Positions 17,824 through 31,521 of a stretch of DNA of 64,000 nt are shown piece by piece. The notes beneath the pieces are model-generated. The model searched no databases and was not told the DNA's origin. It saw only the letters and a list, made by a program, of their open reading frames with translations. How positions within the stretch are numbered: the stretch's first letter is position 1; the number at the start of each line of letters is the position of its first letter. This DNA comes from Pectobacterium polaris (GTDB lineage: Bacteria > Pseudomonadota > Gammaproteobacteria > Enterobacterales > Enterobacteriaceae): positions 124,001 to 188,000 of the forward strand of contig NZ_CP017481.1 in assembly GCF_002307355.1 (NCBI RefSeq), given 5' to 3'. Position numbers and translations under genes: made by a program.

Positions 17824-18076
17824 CTGCTATGTCCCTGTTGGTCAATATTATGTCAATAATCGATATGTAAGTTTTTATATATCGATGCATACTATACAGA
17901 CATGACAAAAAGAAAATAAGGCGAGCCATAGAGGGATTTATTTTATAAAACGTTGAATTTTAAAAATTAAAATATAAAAACAGGGAGTAGGAAAGGTACT
18001 ACGTCGTGGGTATCAGGCATCCGCACGGCAGGAAACATGGCAAGTATAGGGCGATAAGCGTAGCGGGGATTGTCAT
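17824..18076. other. Intergenic region between eno terminators and receptor gene
   Basis: AT-rich region upstream of the siderophore receptor; it must contain the receptor promoter. I examined 17840-17900 for a Fur box and found only weak similarity. No gene, RNA or repeat is evident. Confidence 0.4.
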
Positions 18077-18114
18077 AAAAAAATCCAGAAACGTTTTCAC
18101 GCTTCTGGATTTTT
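18077..18114 (-). terminator. Terminator hairpin downstream of eno
   Basis: AAATCCAGAA and TTCTGGATTT form a stem around 18081-18113, flanked by A and T runs on both sides, so it can work in both directions. It lies about 65 bp beyond the enolase stop. Confidence 0.8.
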
Positions 18115-18137
18115 AGGGTTAATCACGTTGGCGTATA

Positions 18138-18162
18138 TCAGGCCGTTTTCTCAGCGGCCTGA
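18138..18162 (-). terminator. Hairpin directly after eno
   Basis: TCAGGCCG (18138-18145) pairs with CGGCCTGA (18155-18162), 18 bp after the eno stop codon. There is no T run, so it may stabilise the 3' end or act together with the next hairpin. Confidence 0.5.
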
Positions 18163-18179
18163 TGACACCAGAGACGTAA

Positions 18180-19508
<1,329 letters not shown>

Positions 19509-19573
19509 TTAGATAGAACTAAAACCCTAGACGAACAACGCGCGATAGCGATCGCGCGTTGCTGATATAACTC

Positions 19574-21226
<1,653 letters not shown>

Positions 21227-21437
21227 TTAGGTTTAAAGACGATGGAGGTACCAAGACGGGAAAGTAGTATACCTGAACCTGATGAACGCCACAAATGTTC
21301 GTTTTACACAATGTGGCGATTCCAACACACTCGAAGGCGAGGTAAAACCGCCCTTACCACAACCAATAATTACCTTTAATAACAATGAAATAAACTCATT
21401 AAAATCGATAAAAACACGGTTTGTGATTAAAAATAGA

Positions 21438-22250
21438 TTAATGACCTATTTCCTGTTTTTTCACCTGCTGCCATGCGGCTTCCATTTCATCCAGCGTCGC
21501 CTGTTCCAGCGTTTTTCCCGATGCCGTAACGATTTGTTCTACCTCACGAAAACGACGAGTGAACTTGCGATTTGCCGCCTGCAATGCATTCTCAGCCTTG
21601 TGTCCCAGATGACGAGAGAGATTGACTGTGGCGAACAATAAATCACCAATCTCTTCACCTAATTTTTCTTCATCGACAACGGCTTGCCGCGCTTCGTGCA
21701 TCACCTCGTCGATCTCTTCATACACTTTGTCGAGCACTGGGCCCAGGCTGTCCCAATCGAAGCCCACAGACGAACAACGCTGCTGAATTTTTTGCGCTTT
21801 CATCAGGGCAGGCAGCGCATCTGGAATGTCATCCAACGGCGAGTGACGATCTTTCTCCGCCCGCTCCTGCGCTTTTGTCTGCTCCCACTTGGCCAGCACG
21901 GCATCGCTGTCCATCAGCGTCAGGTCGCCGAAAATATGCGGGTGGCGGCGTTCCAGCTTGTCGCTGATGGCGTTACACACGTCAGAGAAATCGAACAAGC
22001 CCTTCTCCTGCGCCATTTGCGCGTAAAACACCACCTGAAACAGCAAATCCCCTAGCTCACCGCGCAAGTCATCGAAATCCTGACGGCTGATGGCATCCAG
22101 CACTTCATACGTTTCTTCCAATGTATAAGGCGCGATGGTGTCAAACGTCTGTTCCTTATCCCACGGGCAGCCGTTTTCAGGATCGCGGAGGGTTTTCATG
22201 ATGGCGAGCAGGCGCTCGACGGAGGATACGTTCGTCAAAGATACAGTCAT
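21438..22250 (-). CDS. mazG: Nucleoside triphosphate pyrophosphohydrolase
   Basis: Hydrolyses nucleoside triphosphates to monophosphate and pyrophosphate, lowering noncanonical NTPs and, in E. coli, ppGpp levels. I chose the ATG at 22250 (MTVSLTNVSSVERLLAIMK) behind AGGA at good spacing, giving 270 residues. Two tandem MazG domains are visible: GCPWDKEQTFDTIAPYTLEE with EELGDLLFQ-like metal residues (RGELGDLLFQVVFYAQ), and a second EEKLGEEIGDLLFATVNLSRH. It lies downstream of relA as in E. coli, but the mazE and mazF toxin-antitoxin genes usually found between them there are absent. Confidence 0.96.
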   Translation of the reverse strand: MTVSLTNVSSVERLLAIMKTLRDPENGCPWDKEQTFDTIAPYTLEETYEVLDAISRQDFDDLRGELGDLLFQVVFYAQMAQEKGLFDFSDVCNAISDKLERRHPHIFGDLTLMDSDAVLAKWEQTKAQERAEKDRHSPLDDIPDALPALMKAQKIQQRCSSVGFDWDSLGPVLDKVYEEIDEVMHEARQAVVDEEKLGEEIGDLLFATVNLSRHLGHKAENALQAANRKFTRRFREVEQIVTASGKTLEQATLDEMEAAWQQVKKQEIGH

Positions 22251-22576
22251 AATATTCCTGGAAATCAAACAATTATTGTTCTACAGAGATGACAGACAAG
22301 ATAGAGACGTTTCGTGCGCGATACATTCCAACGATCACTTCCGCAACTGCGTCGCGCCCGACACGGGGCGTCCAATCGACGCCGCCCCGTGACCCCTGTC
22401 TTTTTCGCGGGAATTACGCCGCTTCGCGGTGCCTTCGGAAAAACAGTCTTCTGGCGGACCGTCGCTGACGCGTTCCCTACGCGGCAGCGACTTTCGTGGC
22501 ATCCATGCCACTCATCCTGGATGACTGTTTTCCTCAGCGTAATTTTTACGCTTGAGGCAAAACACAGCATCGATAC
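22251..22576. other. relA-mazG intergenic region without mazEF
   Basis: 326 bases with no credible gene. It carries dense palindromes instead, described separately. A 101-codon frame on the minus strand (22265-22570) runs through these palindromes, has no ribosome site and a composition unlike the neighbours, so I do not call it. Confidence 0.6.
22440..22531. repeat. 92-bp nested palindromic element
   Basis: Outer arms AAAACAGTC (22440-22448) and GACTGTTTT (22523-22531) enclose three further hairpins: GTCGCTGACGCG with CGCGGCAGCGAC (22461-22491), GTGGCAT with ATGCCAC (22496-22511), and CATCC with GGATG (22513-22523). A separate strong hairpin CACGGGGCG / CGCCCCGTG lies at 22362-22391. The layout suggests a miniature palindromic repeat or a folded RNA. 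Confidence 0.6.
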
Positions 22577-24811
22577 TTACGCTCCTTGCTGGCGCCTCGC
22601 GTCAATCACATCCGGCAGTTGGTTGAGCTTCGCCAGAATGCGGCCCAGCACTTGCAGGTTGTAGATCTCGATATCCATATCAATCGTTGCCAGCTGCTGC
22701 TTGGTGTCGCTGCGGCTGGCGACGCCCAGTACATTGACCTTCTCATTCGCCAGAATCGTGGTGATATCTCGCAGCAACCCGCTGCGATCGTTAGCAATCA
22801 CCCTCACCACCAGCGAATAACCGCTGGAGTAGCTTTCGCCCCAAACGGCATCGACAATGCGTTCCGGCGAGCTGGCGCGCAGTTCGTCCAGCTGTTCACA
22901 GTCCGCGCGGTGAATCGAAATGCCCCGTCCGCGCGTAATAAACCCGGTGATCTCATCACCCGGAATCGGCTGGCAGCAGCGGGCAATGTGGTGCATCAGA
23001 TTGCCGACACCTTCCACCACCACGCGGCCGTTGTCCTTCGTGTTACGTGCCGCTGGCTGATGCGATTTTTGCGTCAGTTGGCGCAGCGCTTCACGATCCA
23101 GCTCTTCCGCACTCGGCTGTTTTAACTGCGATTGCAGGAAATTCACCATCTGGTTCAGGCGAACATCACCGCCGCCGATAGCAGCCAGTAATTCATCCAG
23201 CGAATTCACGTTGTAGCGTGGCAGCAGCAGTTTTTCCGCTGCTTTCAGGCTGACACCCAGATGCGCCAGTTCGTCATCCAGGATCTGTCGACCCGCCAGA
23301 ATGTTCTTGTCGCGATCTTGCTTACGGAACCAGTTCTGAATCTTCGAACGTCCGCGGCTGGTGGTGATATACCCCAGATTCGGGTTCAGCCAGTCACGGC
23401 TCGGGTTCGGTTGCTTCTGGGTGATGATTTCAATCTGATCGCCCATTTGCAGTTGGTAGGTAAACGGCACGATACGTCCGCCGATTTTCGCTCCGATGCA
23501 GCGGTGCCCGATATCACTGTGGATGTGATAGGCAAAATCCAACGGCGTGGAGCCCGTGGGGAGATCCACCACATCACCTTTCGGCGTAAAGACATAAACC
23601 CGGTCGTCAAACACCTGACTGCGAACTTCGTCCAGTACGTCATTCGAATCCGCCACTTCTTCCTGCCAGGCCAGCAGTTTACGCAGCCAGGCAATGCGGC
23701 CTTCGTAGCCGGAACGCCCGCCGACAGCCGTGCCTTCTTTGTATTTCCAGTGTGCTGCCACGCCCAGTTCAGCATCTTCATGCATCTGGCGAGTACGGAT
23801 CTGGATTTCGAGCGTCTTCCCGCCCGGCCCTAACACCACGGTGTGGATAGACTGATAACCGTTTGGCTTGGGGTTAGCGACGTAGTCGTCGAACTCGTCC
23901 GGCAGATGGCGATAATGGGTATGCACGATACCGAGCGCCCCGTAGCAGTCCTGCAAGCGCTCAACGACAATACGCACCGCACGTACATCGAACAGCTCAT
24001 CGAACGACAGCGCTTTCTTCTGCATCTTGCGCCAGATGCTGTAGATATGCTTGGGACGACCGTAAATCTCCGCCTGCACGCCCTCTTCTTTCATCGCGTT
24101 GCGCAGCGTTTTGACAAAATCGTCAATGTACTGCGCGCGATCGATACGGCGCTCGTGCAACAGCTTGGCGATTTTCTTATATTCATCAGGATGCAGATAG
24201 CGGAAGCAGAAATCCTCCAGCTCCCACTTCAACTGGCCGATACCCAGGCGGTTAGCTAGCGGCGCATAGATATTGGTACACTCTTTGGCCGCCAATACCC
24301 GTTCTTCTTCCGGGGCATCCTTCACTTCACGCAGGTGCGCGATCCGCTCGGCGAGCTTGATCACCACGCAGCGGAAATCTTCCACCATCGCCAGCAGCAT
24401 GCGGCGGATGTTATCGACCTGCTCAGACGCGCCAGAATCATTCTGCGTCGCTTTGAGCTGGCGGATTGCATCCATATCGCGCACGCCATGCACCAAATCA
24501 ACGATGTTTTTACCAAACGCGGCTTCTAGCGTCGCCTCATCGACCACGTTCGCATCGGCCAGCGGAAAGAGCAGCGCCGCGCGCATGCTGTCATTGTCCA
24601 TGCTGAGCGTGGACAGGATTTCCACCATTTCAATGCCGCGCCACAGCAGTAGCGGCGCATCGGCGTGATCTTGCGTTTGCTGCTCACAGTAACGCCAGGT
24701 TTCGGCTAAACGTTCACACGATTGCTGGCTGGAAATACCCAGCGAAGCAATCCACGCGTCAGGGACAAACTCACCTGCCGTATTCAAATGCGCACTTCTT
24801 ACCGCAACCAT
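22577..24811 (-). CDS. relA: GTP pyrophosphokinase (ppGpp synthetase I)
   Basis: Ribosome-associated (p)ppGpp synthetase of the stringent response, 744 residues as in E. coli. Domains in order: a degenerate HD hydrolase-like region (about 1-200), the synthetase domain (FDELFDVRAVRIVVE ... NPKPNGYQSIHTVV), a TGS domain (VYVFTPKGDVVDLPTGSTPL), and a C-terminal ACT domain near 665-744. It sits between rlmD (53 bp upstream) and mazG, the standard enterobacterial order. Confidence 0.98.
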   Translation of the reverse strand: MVAVRSAHLNTAGEFVPDAWIASLGISSQQSCERLAETWRYCEQQTQDHADAPLLLWRGIEMVEILSTLSMDNDSMRAALLFPLADANVVDEATLEAAFGKNIVDLVHGVRDMDAIRQLKATQNDSGASEQVDNIRRMLLAMVEDFRCVVIKLAERIAHLREVKDAPEEERVLAAKECTNIYAPLANRLGIGQLKWELEDFCFRYLHPDEYKKIAKLLHERRIDRAQYIDDFVKTLRNAMKEEGVQAEIYGRPKHIYSIWRKMQKKALSFDELFDVRAVRIVVERLQDCYGALGIVHTHYRHLPDEFDDYVANPKPNGYQSIHTVVLGPGGKTLEIQIRTRQMHEDAELGVAAHWKYKEGTAVGGRSGYEGRIAWLRKLLAWQEEVADSNDVLDEVRSQVFDDRVYVFTPKGDVVDLPTGSTPLDFAYHIHSDIGHRCIGAKIGGRIVPFTYQLQMGDQIEIITQKQPNPSRDWLNPNLGYITTSRGRSKIQNWFRKQDRDKNILAGRQILDDELAHLGVSLKAAEKLLLPRYNVNSLDELLAAIGGGDVRLNQMVNFLQSQLKQPSAEELDREALRQLTQKSHQPAARNTKDNGRVVVEGVGNLMHHIARCCQPIPGDEITGFITRGRGISIHRADCEQLDELRASSPERIVDAVWGESYSSGYSLVVRVIANDRSGLLRDITTILANEKVNVLGVASRSDTKQQLATIDMDIEIYNLQVLGRILAKLNQLPDVIDARRQQGA

Positions 24812-24864
24812 AATTTCTCCCTACGTTACCCTTCACCTTGCAAACGACGCCGCTTTGCTGCCTA

Positions 24865-26214
24865 TTACGCCTTTCGCGTGCCGGTATCGTGCAAAAACAG
24901 TGCCATCGATTCAAGGTGACCGGTATGTGGAAACATATCCAACATGGCGACATTCGCCAGCCGATAACCAGCGGCCAGTAATACTTTGCTGTCGCGTGCT
25001 AGCGTCGTGGCGTTACAGGAGACATACACCACGCGTTTCGGTGCCAGTCTGGTTATCTGCTCCATCACGCCTGCCGCGCCCGCACGTGCTGGATCAAGTA
25101 ATATCTTATCAAAACCCTGAGCCGCCCATGGCTGCTGCGTGACGTCATCTTCAAGATTTTGGTGAAAAAATGTGACATTGGACAACCCATTGCGTCGGGC
25201 ATTCTCGCGTCCTTTCTCAACTAACGCGGTCACGCCTTCCACGCCGACGACGCTGGCGGCACGCTGTGCTAGCGGTAGCGTGAAGTTACCCATGCCACAA
25301 AACAGATCTAATATTCTATCCTGTGGTTGCACATCCAGCCATGCCAGCGCCTGCGCGACCATCTGCTGGTTCACCGCGTCATTGACCTGAATAAAATCGC
25401 GCGGGCTAAAGGCCAGCGTCAGCCCGGCAACGTGATAAACCGGCTCTTCACCCTGTAAACACGTCAGCGAGTCGGCATCCGGTGCCAGATAAATCGAAAC
25501 ACCCTGCTGCTGCGCAAAGTCACGCAGCGCCTGCTGATCCGATGAATGGAGTGGGTCAAGGTGCCTCAGCACCAGCAGCGGACCGTTCTCCGCCTGCACC
25601 AGTTCCACATGTCCAAGACGCTTCACCGCCTTTAATCGGCTCAGGCAGTCGCGCAGCGGTTGCAACAGCGCTTCAAGCTCGGGGCGCAACACCGGACAGG
25701 CGTTGATATCCACCAGATCGTGAGAATTTGACTGTCGATAGCCCATCAACAGACGCTGCTCTTTTGCTTGAAAGTATAACGCAAGCCGCGCGCGCCTCCG
25801 ATAGGCATAAGGTGTTCCGGCAACCAGCGAGGCTTCTGGCAGTTCTGCACCTGTTTCCCGCGTCATCAGGCGCATCAATGCAGCCGTTTTGCTGCTCTGT
25901 TGCAGCGTGATGTCTGCGTGCTGCTGCTGGCAGCCGCCACAGCGGGTAAAATGCGGACACGGCGGCGTAACGCGCTGCGGGCTAGGCGTCAGAAGGCGTT
26001 TAAGTTTTGCATGTGAAAACTGACGCTTCTCTTCCGTCAACTGAACGTCGGCCTGCTCTCCCGGCAGTACACCCGTGACAAACACCGTCTTGCCTTCGTG
26101 ACGCGCCACCCCTTGCCCAAACGGATCAAGCGACGTGACCGTAACAGTGAGGTTCTTAGCAGGAATCGCTTTCCGGGTCGTCACACGCCGGTTTGGAGAG
26201 TAGAATTGCGCCAT
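24865..26214 (-). CDS. rlmD: 23S rRNA (uracil-1939-C5)-methyltransferase
   Basis: Methylates U1939 of 23S rRNA with S-adenosylmethionine. 449 residues. N-terminal TRAM domain ([20 protein letters not shown] without exact numbering), iron-sulfur cysteines in [14 protein letters not shown] plus a Cys further on (INACPVL), the SAM motif [15 protein letters not shown] and the catalytic Cys in [12 protein letters not shown]. It is upstream of relA on the same strand and divergent from barA, as in E. coli. Confidence 0.97.
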   Translation of the reverse strand: MAQFYSPNRRVTTRKAIPAKNLTVTVTSLDPFGQGVARHEGKTVFVTGVLPGEQADVQLTEEKRQFSHAKLKRLLTPSPQRVTPPCPHFTRCGGCQQQHADITLQQSSKTAALMRLMTRETGAELPEASLVAGTPYAYRRRARLALYFQAKEQRLLMGYRQSNSHDLVDINACPVLRPELEALLQPLRDCLSRLKAVKRLGHVELVQAENGPLLVLRHLDPLHSSDQQALRDFAQQQGVSIYLAPDADSLTCLQGEEPVYHVAGLTLAFSPRDFIQVNDAVNQQMVAQALAWLDVQPQDRILDLFCGMGNFTLPLAQRAASVVGVEGVTALVEKGRENARRNGLSNVTFFHQNLEDDVTQQPWAAQGFDKILLDPARAGAAGVMEQITRLAPKRVVYVSCNATTLARDSKVLLAAGYRLANVAMLDMFPHTGHLESMALFLHDTGTRKA

Positions 26215-26315
26215 AATGTACTATCGATTTTCTCTTGAGTTGAACGGCTGTACCCGATAACTAAATTAAATAATAGGGTGCCTAGCATCCTCTAATTCTC
26301 CCACATTGGAACCCC

Positions 26316-29111
26316 ATGACCAAATACAGTCTTCGTGCACGGATGTTGATACTGATTTTGGCACCGACGCTGATGATCGGGCTACTGCTGAGTTCGTTCT
26401 TCGTCATTCATCGTTACAATCAGTTGCAGTCGCAGTTGGCCGATTCAGGCGCCAGTATCATTGAGCCGCTGGCGACCATCAGCGCTTACGCCATTACCCA
26501 TCGCCAGATGGACACGATCCCAGCATTAATCAATACGCTTCATCGCCGCCACTCCGCGATTATTCGTACCATTAGCGTGTTCGATGCGCGTAATCAGCTC
26601 CTGGCGACCACCAACGTACGCAACAACGTGACATTGCAGTCGCTCAGCAACGATGCGCTTGCACACAATAAACTGCACCTGCACCACACGAATGACGCGC
26701 TGATTCTGCACATGCCGATCGTCAATGACAGCGAATTCATGCCAGGCGGAACGACTCCGGTGCTGCCCGGTACAGCCACGCCTCTCGGCTATCTGGTGAT
26801 CGAACTGGATACCAGCACCATTCGGCTTCAGCAGTATCAGGAAATCTTCATCGCCGCGCTCCTGCTGCTGCTCTCTTTGGGGGCCGCCGTCATCTTTGCC
26901 TATCGTCTGATGCGGGATGTCACCACCCCGATTCGTAATATGGTGGATACCGTTGACCGCATTCGCCGTGGGCAGTTGGATAGCCGGGTCGAAGGTTACA
27001 TGCTCGGCGAGCTGGATATGCTGAAAAACGGCATCAACTCGATGGCGATGTCACTGACCGCCTACCACGAAGAGATGCAGCAAAATATCGATCAGGCGAC
27101 CTACGATCTGCGGGAAACGCTGGAGCAGATGGAGATCCAAAACGTTGAGCTGGATCTAGCCAAAAAGCGCGCGCAGGAAGCCGCGCGCATCAAGTCAGAG
27201 TTTCTGGCAAATATGTCGCACGAACTGAGAACGCCGTTGAATGGCGTGATCGGTTTCACCCGCCAGACGTTGAAGACGCCGCTGAACACCACGCAGACCG
27301 ACTATCTGCTCACCATCGAACGATCCGCCAATAACCTGCTGAATATTATTAACGATGTGCTGGATTTCTCGAAACTAGAAGCTGGAAAGTTGGTGCTGGA
27401 GGATATTCCATTCTCGCTGCACAACACGCTGGACGACGTGGTGATGCTGCTGGCGCATACGGCACATGAAAAAGGATTGGAGCTGACGCTCAGTATTCAG
27501 AATGACGTGCCCGAACAGTTTGTCGGCGATCCGCTGCGGATACAGCAAATCATCACCAACCTGCTGGGCAATGCGATTAAATTCACCGAACAGGGCAACA
27601 TCGATATTCGAGTGGAGAAGCGTCGGCAGGAACCGCATCAGGTGCAGCTAGAGGTGCAAATACGCGATACCGGCATCGGTATTGCCGAGTTACAGCAATC
27701 GCAGCTGTTCCAGGCTTTCCGTCAGGCCGACACCAGTATTTCGCGCCGTCATGGCGGCACGGGGCTCGGGCTGGTCATCACCCAGCGTCTCGTCAAAGAG
27801 ATGGGTGGCGATATCAGTTTCCAGAGCCAGCTCAACAAAGGATCGACCTTCTGGTTCCATATCACGCTGCCGCTCAACCCACACGCCATGCCGACCGAGC
27901 CAGCCTACACGATGCTACAAGGCAAACATCTGGCCTACGTCGAGTACCATCCCATCGCCGCGCAGGCCACGCTGGATATCCTGAGCCAGACGCCGCTCAT
28001 CGTGAGCTACAGCCCGACGTTTGGGCAATTGCCGGAAGGGGAATTCGATATCCTGCTGCTCGGTATTCCCGTGCAATACCGCAACTCTCTGCTCGACTAC
28101 ACACCCAGACTGCGCGATATCTGTCGCCGTTCGCCCTGTGTGATTCTGGCACTGCCCAGCCTCGCGCAAATGGATGCCGAGCAGTTGAAAACCTTCGGCG
28201 TACATGCCTGCCTGAGCAAACCGCTCGCCGCGTCACGCCTGCTGCCGCTGTTACAGGACAGCACGCTGTTCCAGCTCTCTTTTCTGCCGGACGATACCGC
28301 ACCGAATCAGGGTGCCGTACGCCATCCTGCCCGTCTGCCGCTGAGAGTAATGGCGGTGGATGACAATCCGGCTAATCTGAAACTGATCGGCACACTGCTG
28401 GAAGAGCAGGTCGAGACGATTATCCTGTGTGAAAGCGGACAAGATGCGATTGCACAGGCAGAACTGAATCAGTGCGACATTATCCTCATGGATATTCAGA
28501 TGCCGGGTATGGACGGCATTTGCGCCAGCGAGCTGATCCGTCAGATTCCTCACCACGCTACCACGCCGATCATCGCGGTGACGGCACAGACCATGACGGG
28601 TGAGCGCGAGCATCTGCTACGTTCGGGTATGGATGACTATCTGGCTAAACCGATAGACGAACAGATGCTGAAAAGCGTGCTGACACGCCATGCACGGCAA
28701 GATCCGTTGAAGCGCAGTCGGGGCGATATGACGGGATTACTGAACGAGCACGACGATAGCCAGCTATCGCTCGACTGGGCGCTGGCACAGCAACAGGCGG
28801 CCAACAAGCCGGAACTGGCGCGTGACCTGCTGCAAATGCTGTTGAATTTCTTGCCAGAGGTTCGGCGGAAGATAGAAAACGTGCTGAAGGGTCAGACGGA
28901 TGATGACATCATCGATTTGGTTCATAAACTGCACGGCAGTTGCAGCTACAGCGGCGTTCCGCGTCTGCAACGCATCTGCCGCTATCTGGAACAACAGCTG
29001 CGTAAAGGCGTTCACGCCAGCGATCTGGAACCCGAATGGCTGGAGTTGCTGGACGAAATCGACAACGTCAACAAAGCCGCCCAGCCGCATATCAACCCTA
29101 TGCATTCGTAA
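26316..29111 (+). CDS. barA: Hybrid sensor histidine kinase of the BarA/UvrY (GacS/GacA) system
   Basis: Membrane tripartite kinase of 931 residues. Two membrane segments (about 10-30 and 175-195) flank a periplasmic loop, then HAMP, HisKA with phospho-His302 in [12 protein letters not shown], an HATPase domain ([17 protein letters not shown]), a receiver with Asp726 in [12 protein letters not shown], and a C-terminal HPt domain with His873 in [12 protein letters not shown]. It acts through UvrY and the Csr small RNAs; in soft-rot bacteria the orthologue controls extracellular enzyme virulence. Divergent from rlmD, followed by a hairpin at 29144-29166. Confidence 0.97.
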   Translation: MTKYSLRARMLILILAPTLMIGLLLSSFFVIHRYNQLQSQLADSGASIIEPLATISAYAITHRQMDTIPALINTLHRRHSAIIRTISVFDARNQLLATTNVRNNVTLQSLSNDALAHNKLHLHHTNDALILHMPIVNDSEFMPGGTTPVLPGTATPLGYLVIELDTSTIRLQQYQEIFIAALLLLLSLGAAVIFAYRLMRDVTTPIRNMVDTVDRIRRGQLDSRVEGYMLGELDMLKNGINSMAMSLTAYHEEMQQNIDQATYDLRETLEQMEIQNVELDLAKKRAQEAARIKSEFLANMSHELRTPLNGVIGFTRQTLKTPLNTTQTDYLLTIERSANNLLNIINDVLDFSKLEAGKLVLEDIPFSLHNTLDDVVMLLAHTAHEKGLELTLSIQNDVPEQFVGDPLRIQQIITNLLGNAIKFTEQGNIDIRVEKRRQEPHQVQLEVQIRDTGIGIAELQQSQLFQAFRQADTSISRRHGGTGLGLVITQRLVKEMGGDISFQSQLNKGSTFWFHITLPLNPHAMPTEPAYTMLQGKHLAYVEYHPIAAQATLDILSQTPLIVSYSPTFGQLPEGEFDILLLGIPVQYRNSLLDYTPRLRDICRRSPCVILALPSLAQMDAEQLKTFGVHACLSKPLAASRLLPLLQDSTLFQLSFLPDDTAPNQGAVRHPARLPLRVMAVDDNPANLKLIGTLLEEQVETIILCESGQDAIAQAELNQCDIILMDIQMPGMDGICASELIRQIPHHATTPIIAVTAQTMTGEREHLLRSGMDDYLAKPIDEQMLKSVLTRHARQDPLKRSRGDMTGLLNEHDDSQLSLDWALAQQQAANKPELARDLLQMLLNFLPEVRRKIENVLKGQTDDDIIDLVHKLHGSCSYSGVPRLQRICRYLEQQLRKGVHASDLEPEWLELLDEIDNVNKAAQPHINPMHS

Positions 29112-29143
29112 TCATGAACGCGCAGTGATGAACGTAGAGTAAA

Positions 29144-29166
29144 GCAGGCGTATTGCGGACGCCTGC
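29144..29166 (+). terminator. Hairpin between barA and garK
   Basis: GCAGGCGT (29144-29151) and ACGCCTGC (29159-29166) form a stem extended by AAA/TTT pairs, between two convergent genes. The following bases are only moderately T-rich. Confidence 0.55.
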
Positions 29167-29224
29167 CCTTTACCTTTACCTGCTTTTACTGCTTAACAAT
29201 ATTGCTGCTAAATTACGATGGCGA

Positions 29225-30370
29225 TCAACGTGATACCGACTGCGCCAGTCGGATCGTGGCAGCGATATTACGTGCCGTCATCCGCACATTCTCTGCTGCA
29301 TTATCCAGCGCTTCTTCGAGTGAGCAGATGTTGTAAAGCACGCTGAATACGGCATCCAGGCCATGTTCATGCACCACGGCAACATCTGCCGTCAGGCTGC
29401 CAGCAATGCCAATCACCGGTTTATTATACTGTTTGGCAATCCGCGCCACGCCAATCGGTACTTTGCCGTGGATCGTCTGGCTGTCGATACGCCCTTCCCC
29501 GGTAATCACCAGCGTGGCATCTCGTACCAGTTCATCCAGTCCCAATGCTTCCGTGACAATCTCAATGCCCTGACGCAGCTCTGCGCCGCAAAAAGCCTGT
29601 AGCGCCGCGCCCATACCGCCCGCAGCCCCCGCACCGGGAACGTGTTCCACGTCCATATCCAGATCGTGGCGAATCACCGCCGCATAATGCTTCAGCGCAT
29701 TATCCAGCTGTTCAATCATCTCCGGCGTTGCCCCTTTCTGAGGGCCAAAAATTGCCGATGCGCCTTGTTTCCCCGTCAACGGGTTAGTCACATCGCAGGC
29801 CACTTCAAAGCGACAGCTTTTAATACGCTCATCCAGCTCGCTGATATCGATGCGTTCGAGTTTATCGAGCTCACCACCGCCGAAACCAATCTGTTCGCCC
29901 TGTTTATCCAGCAACTTCGCGCCCAGCGCCTGCACCATGCCCGACCCGCCGTCATTGGTTGCGCTTCCGCCAATTCCAATGATGCAGTGCCGAACACCGT
30001 GATCTAACGCGCAGCGAATCAACTCGCCCGTACCATAGCTGGTCGTTTTTAACGGGTTACGCTGTTGCGAAGGCACACGTTCCAGACCGCTTGCCGCCGC
30101 CATCTCAATAAAAGCCGTTTTTTCATCGCCAGACAGGCCAAAGAACGCATCGATGTTATCGCCTAACGGCCCTGTTACCTTAACATTCACAATCTTGCCA
30201 TCGGTCGCAGCGACCATGGCTTCAACGGTGCCTTCCCCACCATCTGCAACAGGCAATTTGACATAGCAGGCATCGGGGAATATTTCACGAAATCCCTTTT
30301 CAATCTGCGTAGCAACATCTTGTGCAGACAGGCTTTCTTTATAAGAATCCGGTGCGATCACTATTTTCAT
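29225..30370 (-). CDS. garK: Glycerate 2-kinase
   Basis: Phosphorylates D-glycerate to 2-phosphoglycerate, the last step of glucarate/galactarate breakdown. 381 residues as in E. coli GarK. Signatures: MKIVIAPDSYKESLSA, VADGGEGTVEAM, GIGGSATNDGGSGMVQALGA, and GEGRIDSQTIHGK. It is the last gene of the minus-strand aldarate cluster, 177 bp after garR; the gap contains a strong hairpin (30506-30526). Confidence 0.97.
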   Translation of the reverse strand: MKIVIAPDSYKESLSAQDVATQIEKGFREIFPDACYVKLPVADGGEGTVEAMVAATDGKIVNVKVTGPLGDNIDAFFGLSGDEKTAFIEMAAASGLERVPSQQRNPLKTTSYGTGELIRCALDHGVRHCIIGIGGSATNDGGSGMVQALGAKLLDKQGEQIGFGGGELDKLERIDISELDERIKSCRFEVACDVTNPLTGKQGASAIFGPQKGATPEMIEQLDNALKHYAAVIRHDLDMDVEHVPGAGAAGGMGAALQAFCGAELRQGIEIVTEALGLDELVRDATLVITGEGRIDSQTIHGKVPIGVARIAKQYNKPVIGIAGSLTADVAVVHEHGLDAVFSVLYNICSLEEALDNAAENVRMTARNIAATIRLAQSVSR

Positions 30371-30505
30371 AAACGATCCGATTTCATCAACGTTCCGATT
30401 GCATCAATAATCCGCGCGCTCATGAAACGGCGCTTATACCTGCCAACGTTCAGGGCAGCAAATCCTGAAACCCAGTAGGTAGATCAGAGTGATTATCTGC
30501 CAGTC

Positions 30506-30526
30506 GGCTGGCATCCTGTGCCAGCC
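30506..30526 (-). other. Hairpin in the garR-garK gap
   Basis: GGCTGGCA (30506-30513) pairs with TGCCAGCC (30519-30526) around a 5-base loop. There is no T run, so partial termination, mRNA processing or 3' end protection of the garR transcript are possible. Confidence 0.5.
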
Positions 30527-30547
30527 TCGTGACTATCGCTTCACGGC

Positions 30548-31432
30548 TTATCGCGTAACTTCAACTTTGGCTAGCTTCTCGTAGTAACACGCCAGCGCAC
30601 TGTGGTCGGCCGATCCCAGATCGTCCGCTTTCAGCGCCTGCATCATTTCCATCACCGCCGCGGTTAACGGCAGCTGCGCACCAACGCCGTGTGAGGTATC
30701 CAGCGCGTTTGCCAGATCCTTGATGTGCAGATCGATGCGGAAACCCGGCTTAAAGTTACGATCCATCACCATCGGCGCTTTCGCATCCAGCACAGTGCTG
30801 CCCGCCAATCCACCACGGATCGCCTGATAAACCAGATCCGGGTTAACGCCTGCTTTCGTCGCCAGCACCAGCGCTTCGGACATGGCGGCAATGTTCAGCG
30901 CCACGATCACCTGGTTCGCCAGTTTGGTCACGTTACCTGCGCCGATATCACCGGTATGAACAACGGAACCTGCCATGGATTTCAGAATCTCAACGCAGCG
31001 ATCAAACTGAGCTTTCTCACCACCGACCATCACGGACAGCGTGCCGTCGATCGCTTTAGGTTCACCACCACTGACTGGCGCGTCCAGCATCGCGATCTCT
31101 TTCGCCGCCAGTGCGGTAGCAATTTCACGGCTGGCAAGCGGGGCGATTGAACTCATATCCACCACAATGCTTCCGGCGCGTGCACCGTCGATGACGCCGT
31201 TTTCACCCAGCACCACGTCTTTAACGTGCGGAGAGTTAGGCAGCATGGTGATGATGACATCGCACTGCTCTGCAACCTGTTTCGGCGTTTCAGCCGCCGT
31301 GGCACCCGCCGCAACCACTTCCGCGACCGCGTCCAGATTTCGATCCATCACGACTAATGAGTAACCTGCTTTCAGCAGATTTTTACTCATCGGTTTTCCC
31401 ATGATGCCCAATCCAATAAAACCAATTTTCAT
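30548..31432 (-). CDS. garR: Tartronate semialdehyde reductase (2-hydroxy-3-oxopropionate reductase)
   Basis: Reduces tartronate semialdehyde to D-glycerate with NAD(P)H. I chose the ATG at 31432 (MKIGFIGLGIMGKPMS), giving 294 residues, the E. coli length; the frame open to 31465 adds 11 residues without a better ribosome site. Dinucleotide fold GLGIMGKPM at 7-15, substrate-binding DAPVSGGEPKAIDGTLSVMVGG, and catalytic Lys in AGNVTKLANQ. Lies between garL and garK. Confidence 0.97.
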   Translation of the reverse strand: MKIGFIGLGIMGKPMSKNLLKAGYSLVVMDRNLDAVAEVVAAGATAAETPKQVAEQCDVIITMLPNSPHVKDVVLGENGVIDGARAGSIVVDMSSIAPLASREIATALAAKEIAMLDAPVSGGEPKAIDGTLSVMVGGEKAQFDRCVEILKSMAGSVVHTGDIGAGNVTKLANQVIVALNIAAMSEALVLATKAGVNPDLVYQAIRGGLAGSTVLDAKAPMVMDRNFKPGFRIDLHIKDLANALDTSHGVGAQLPLTAAVMEMMQALKADDLGSADHSALACYYEKLAKVEVTR

Positions 31433-31521
31433 CGCCCTAACCTCATTGTCTGATGTAGATATCACTTCAATTCACGATGAACCCGCCTCATAGCGGATCC
31501 GATTCGCACGGAATTAATGAA

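Noticed and set aside
17839..17880. Possible Fur box upstream of the siderophore receptor
   Set aside because: Only scattered agreement with the GATAATGATAATCATTATC consensus; not enough to call.
22265..22570. 101-codon frame between relA and mazG on the minus strand
   Set aside because: It runs through the nested palindromes, has no ribosome site and unusual Cys/Arg-rich composition; it is more likely a by-product of the repeats.
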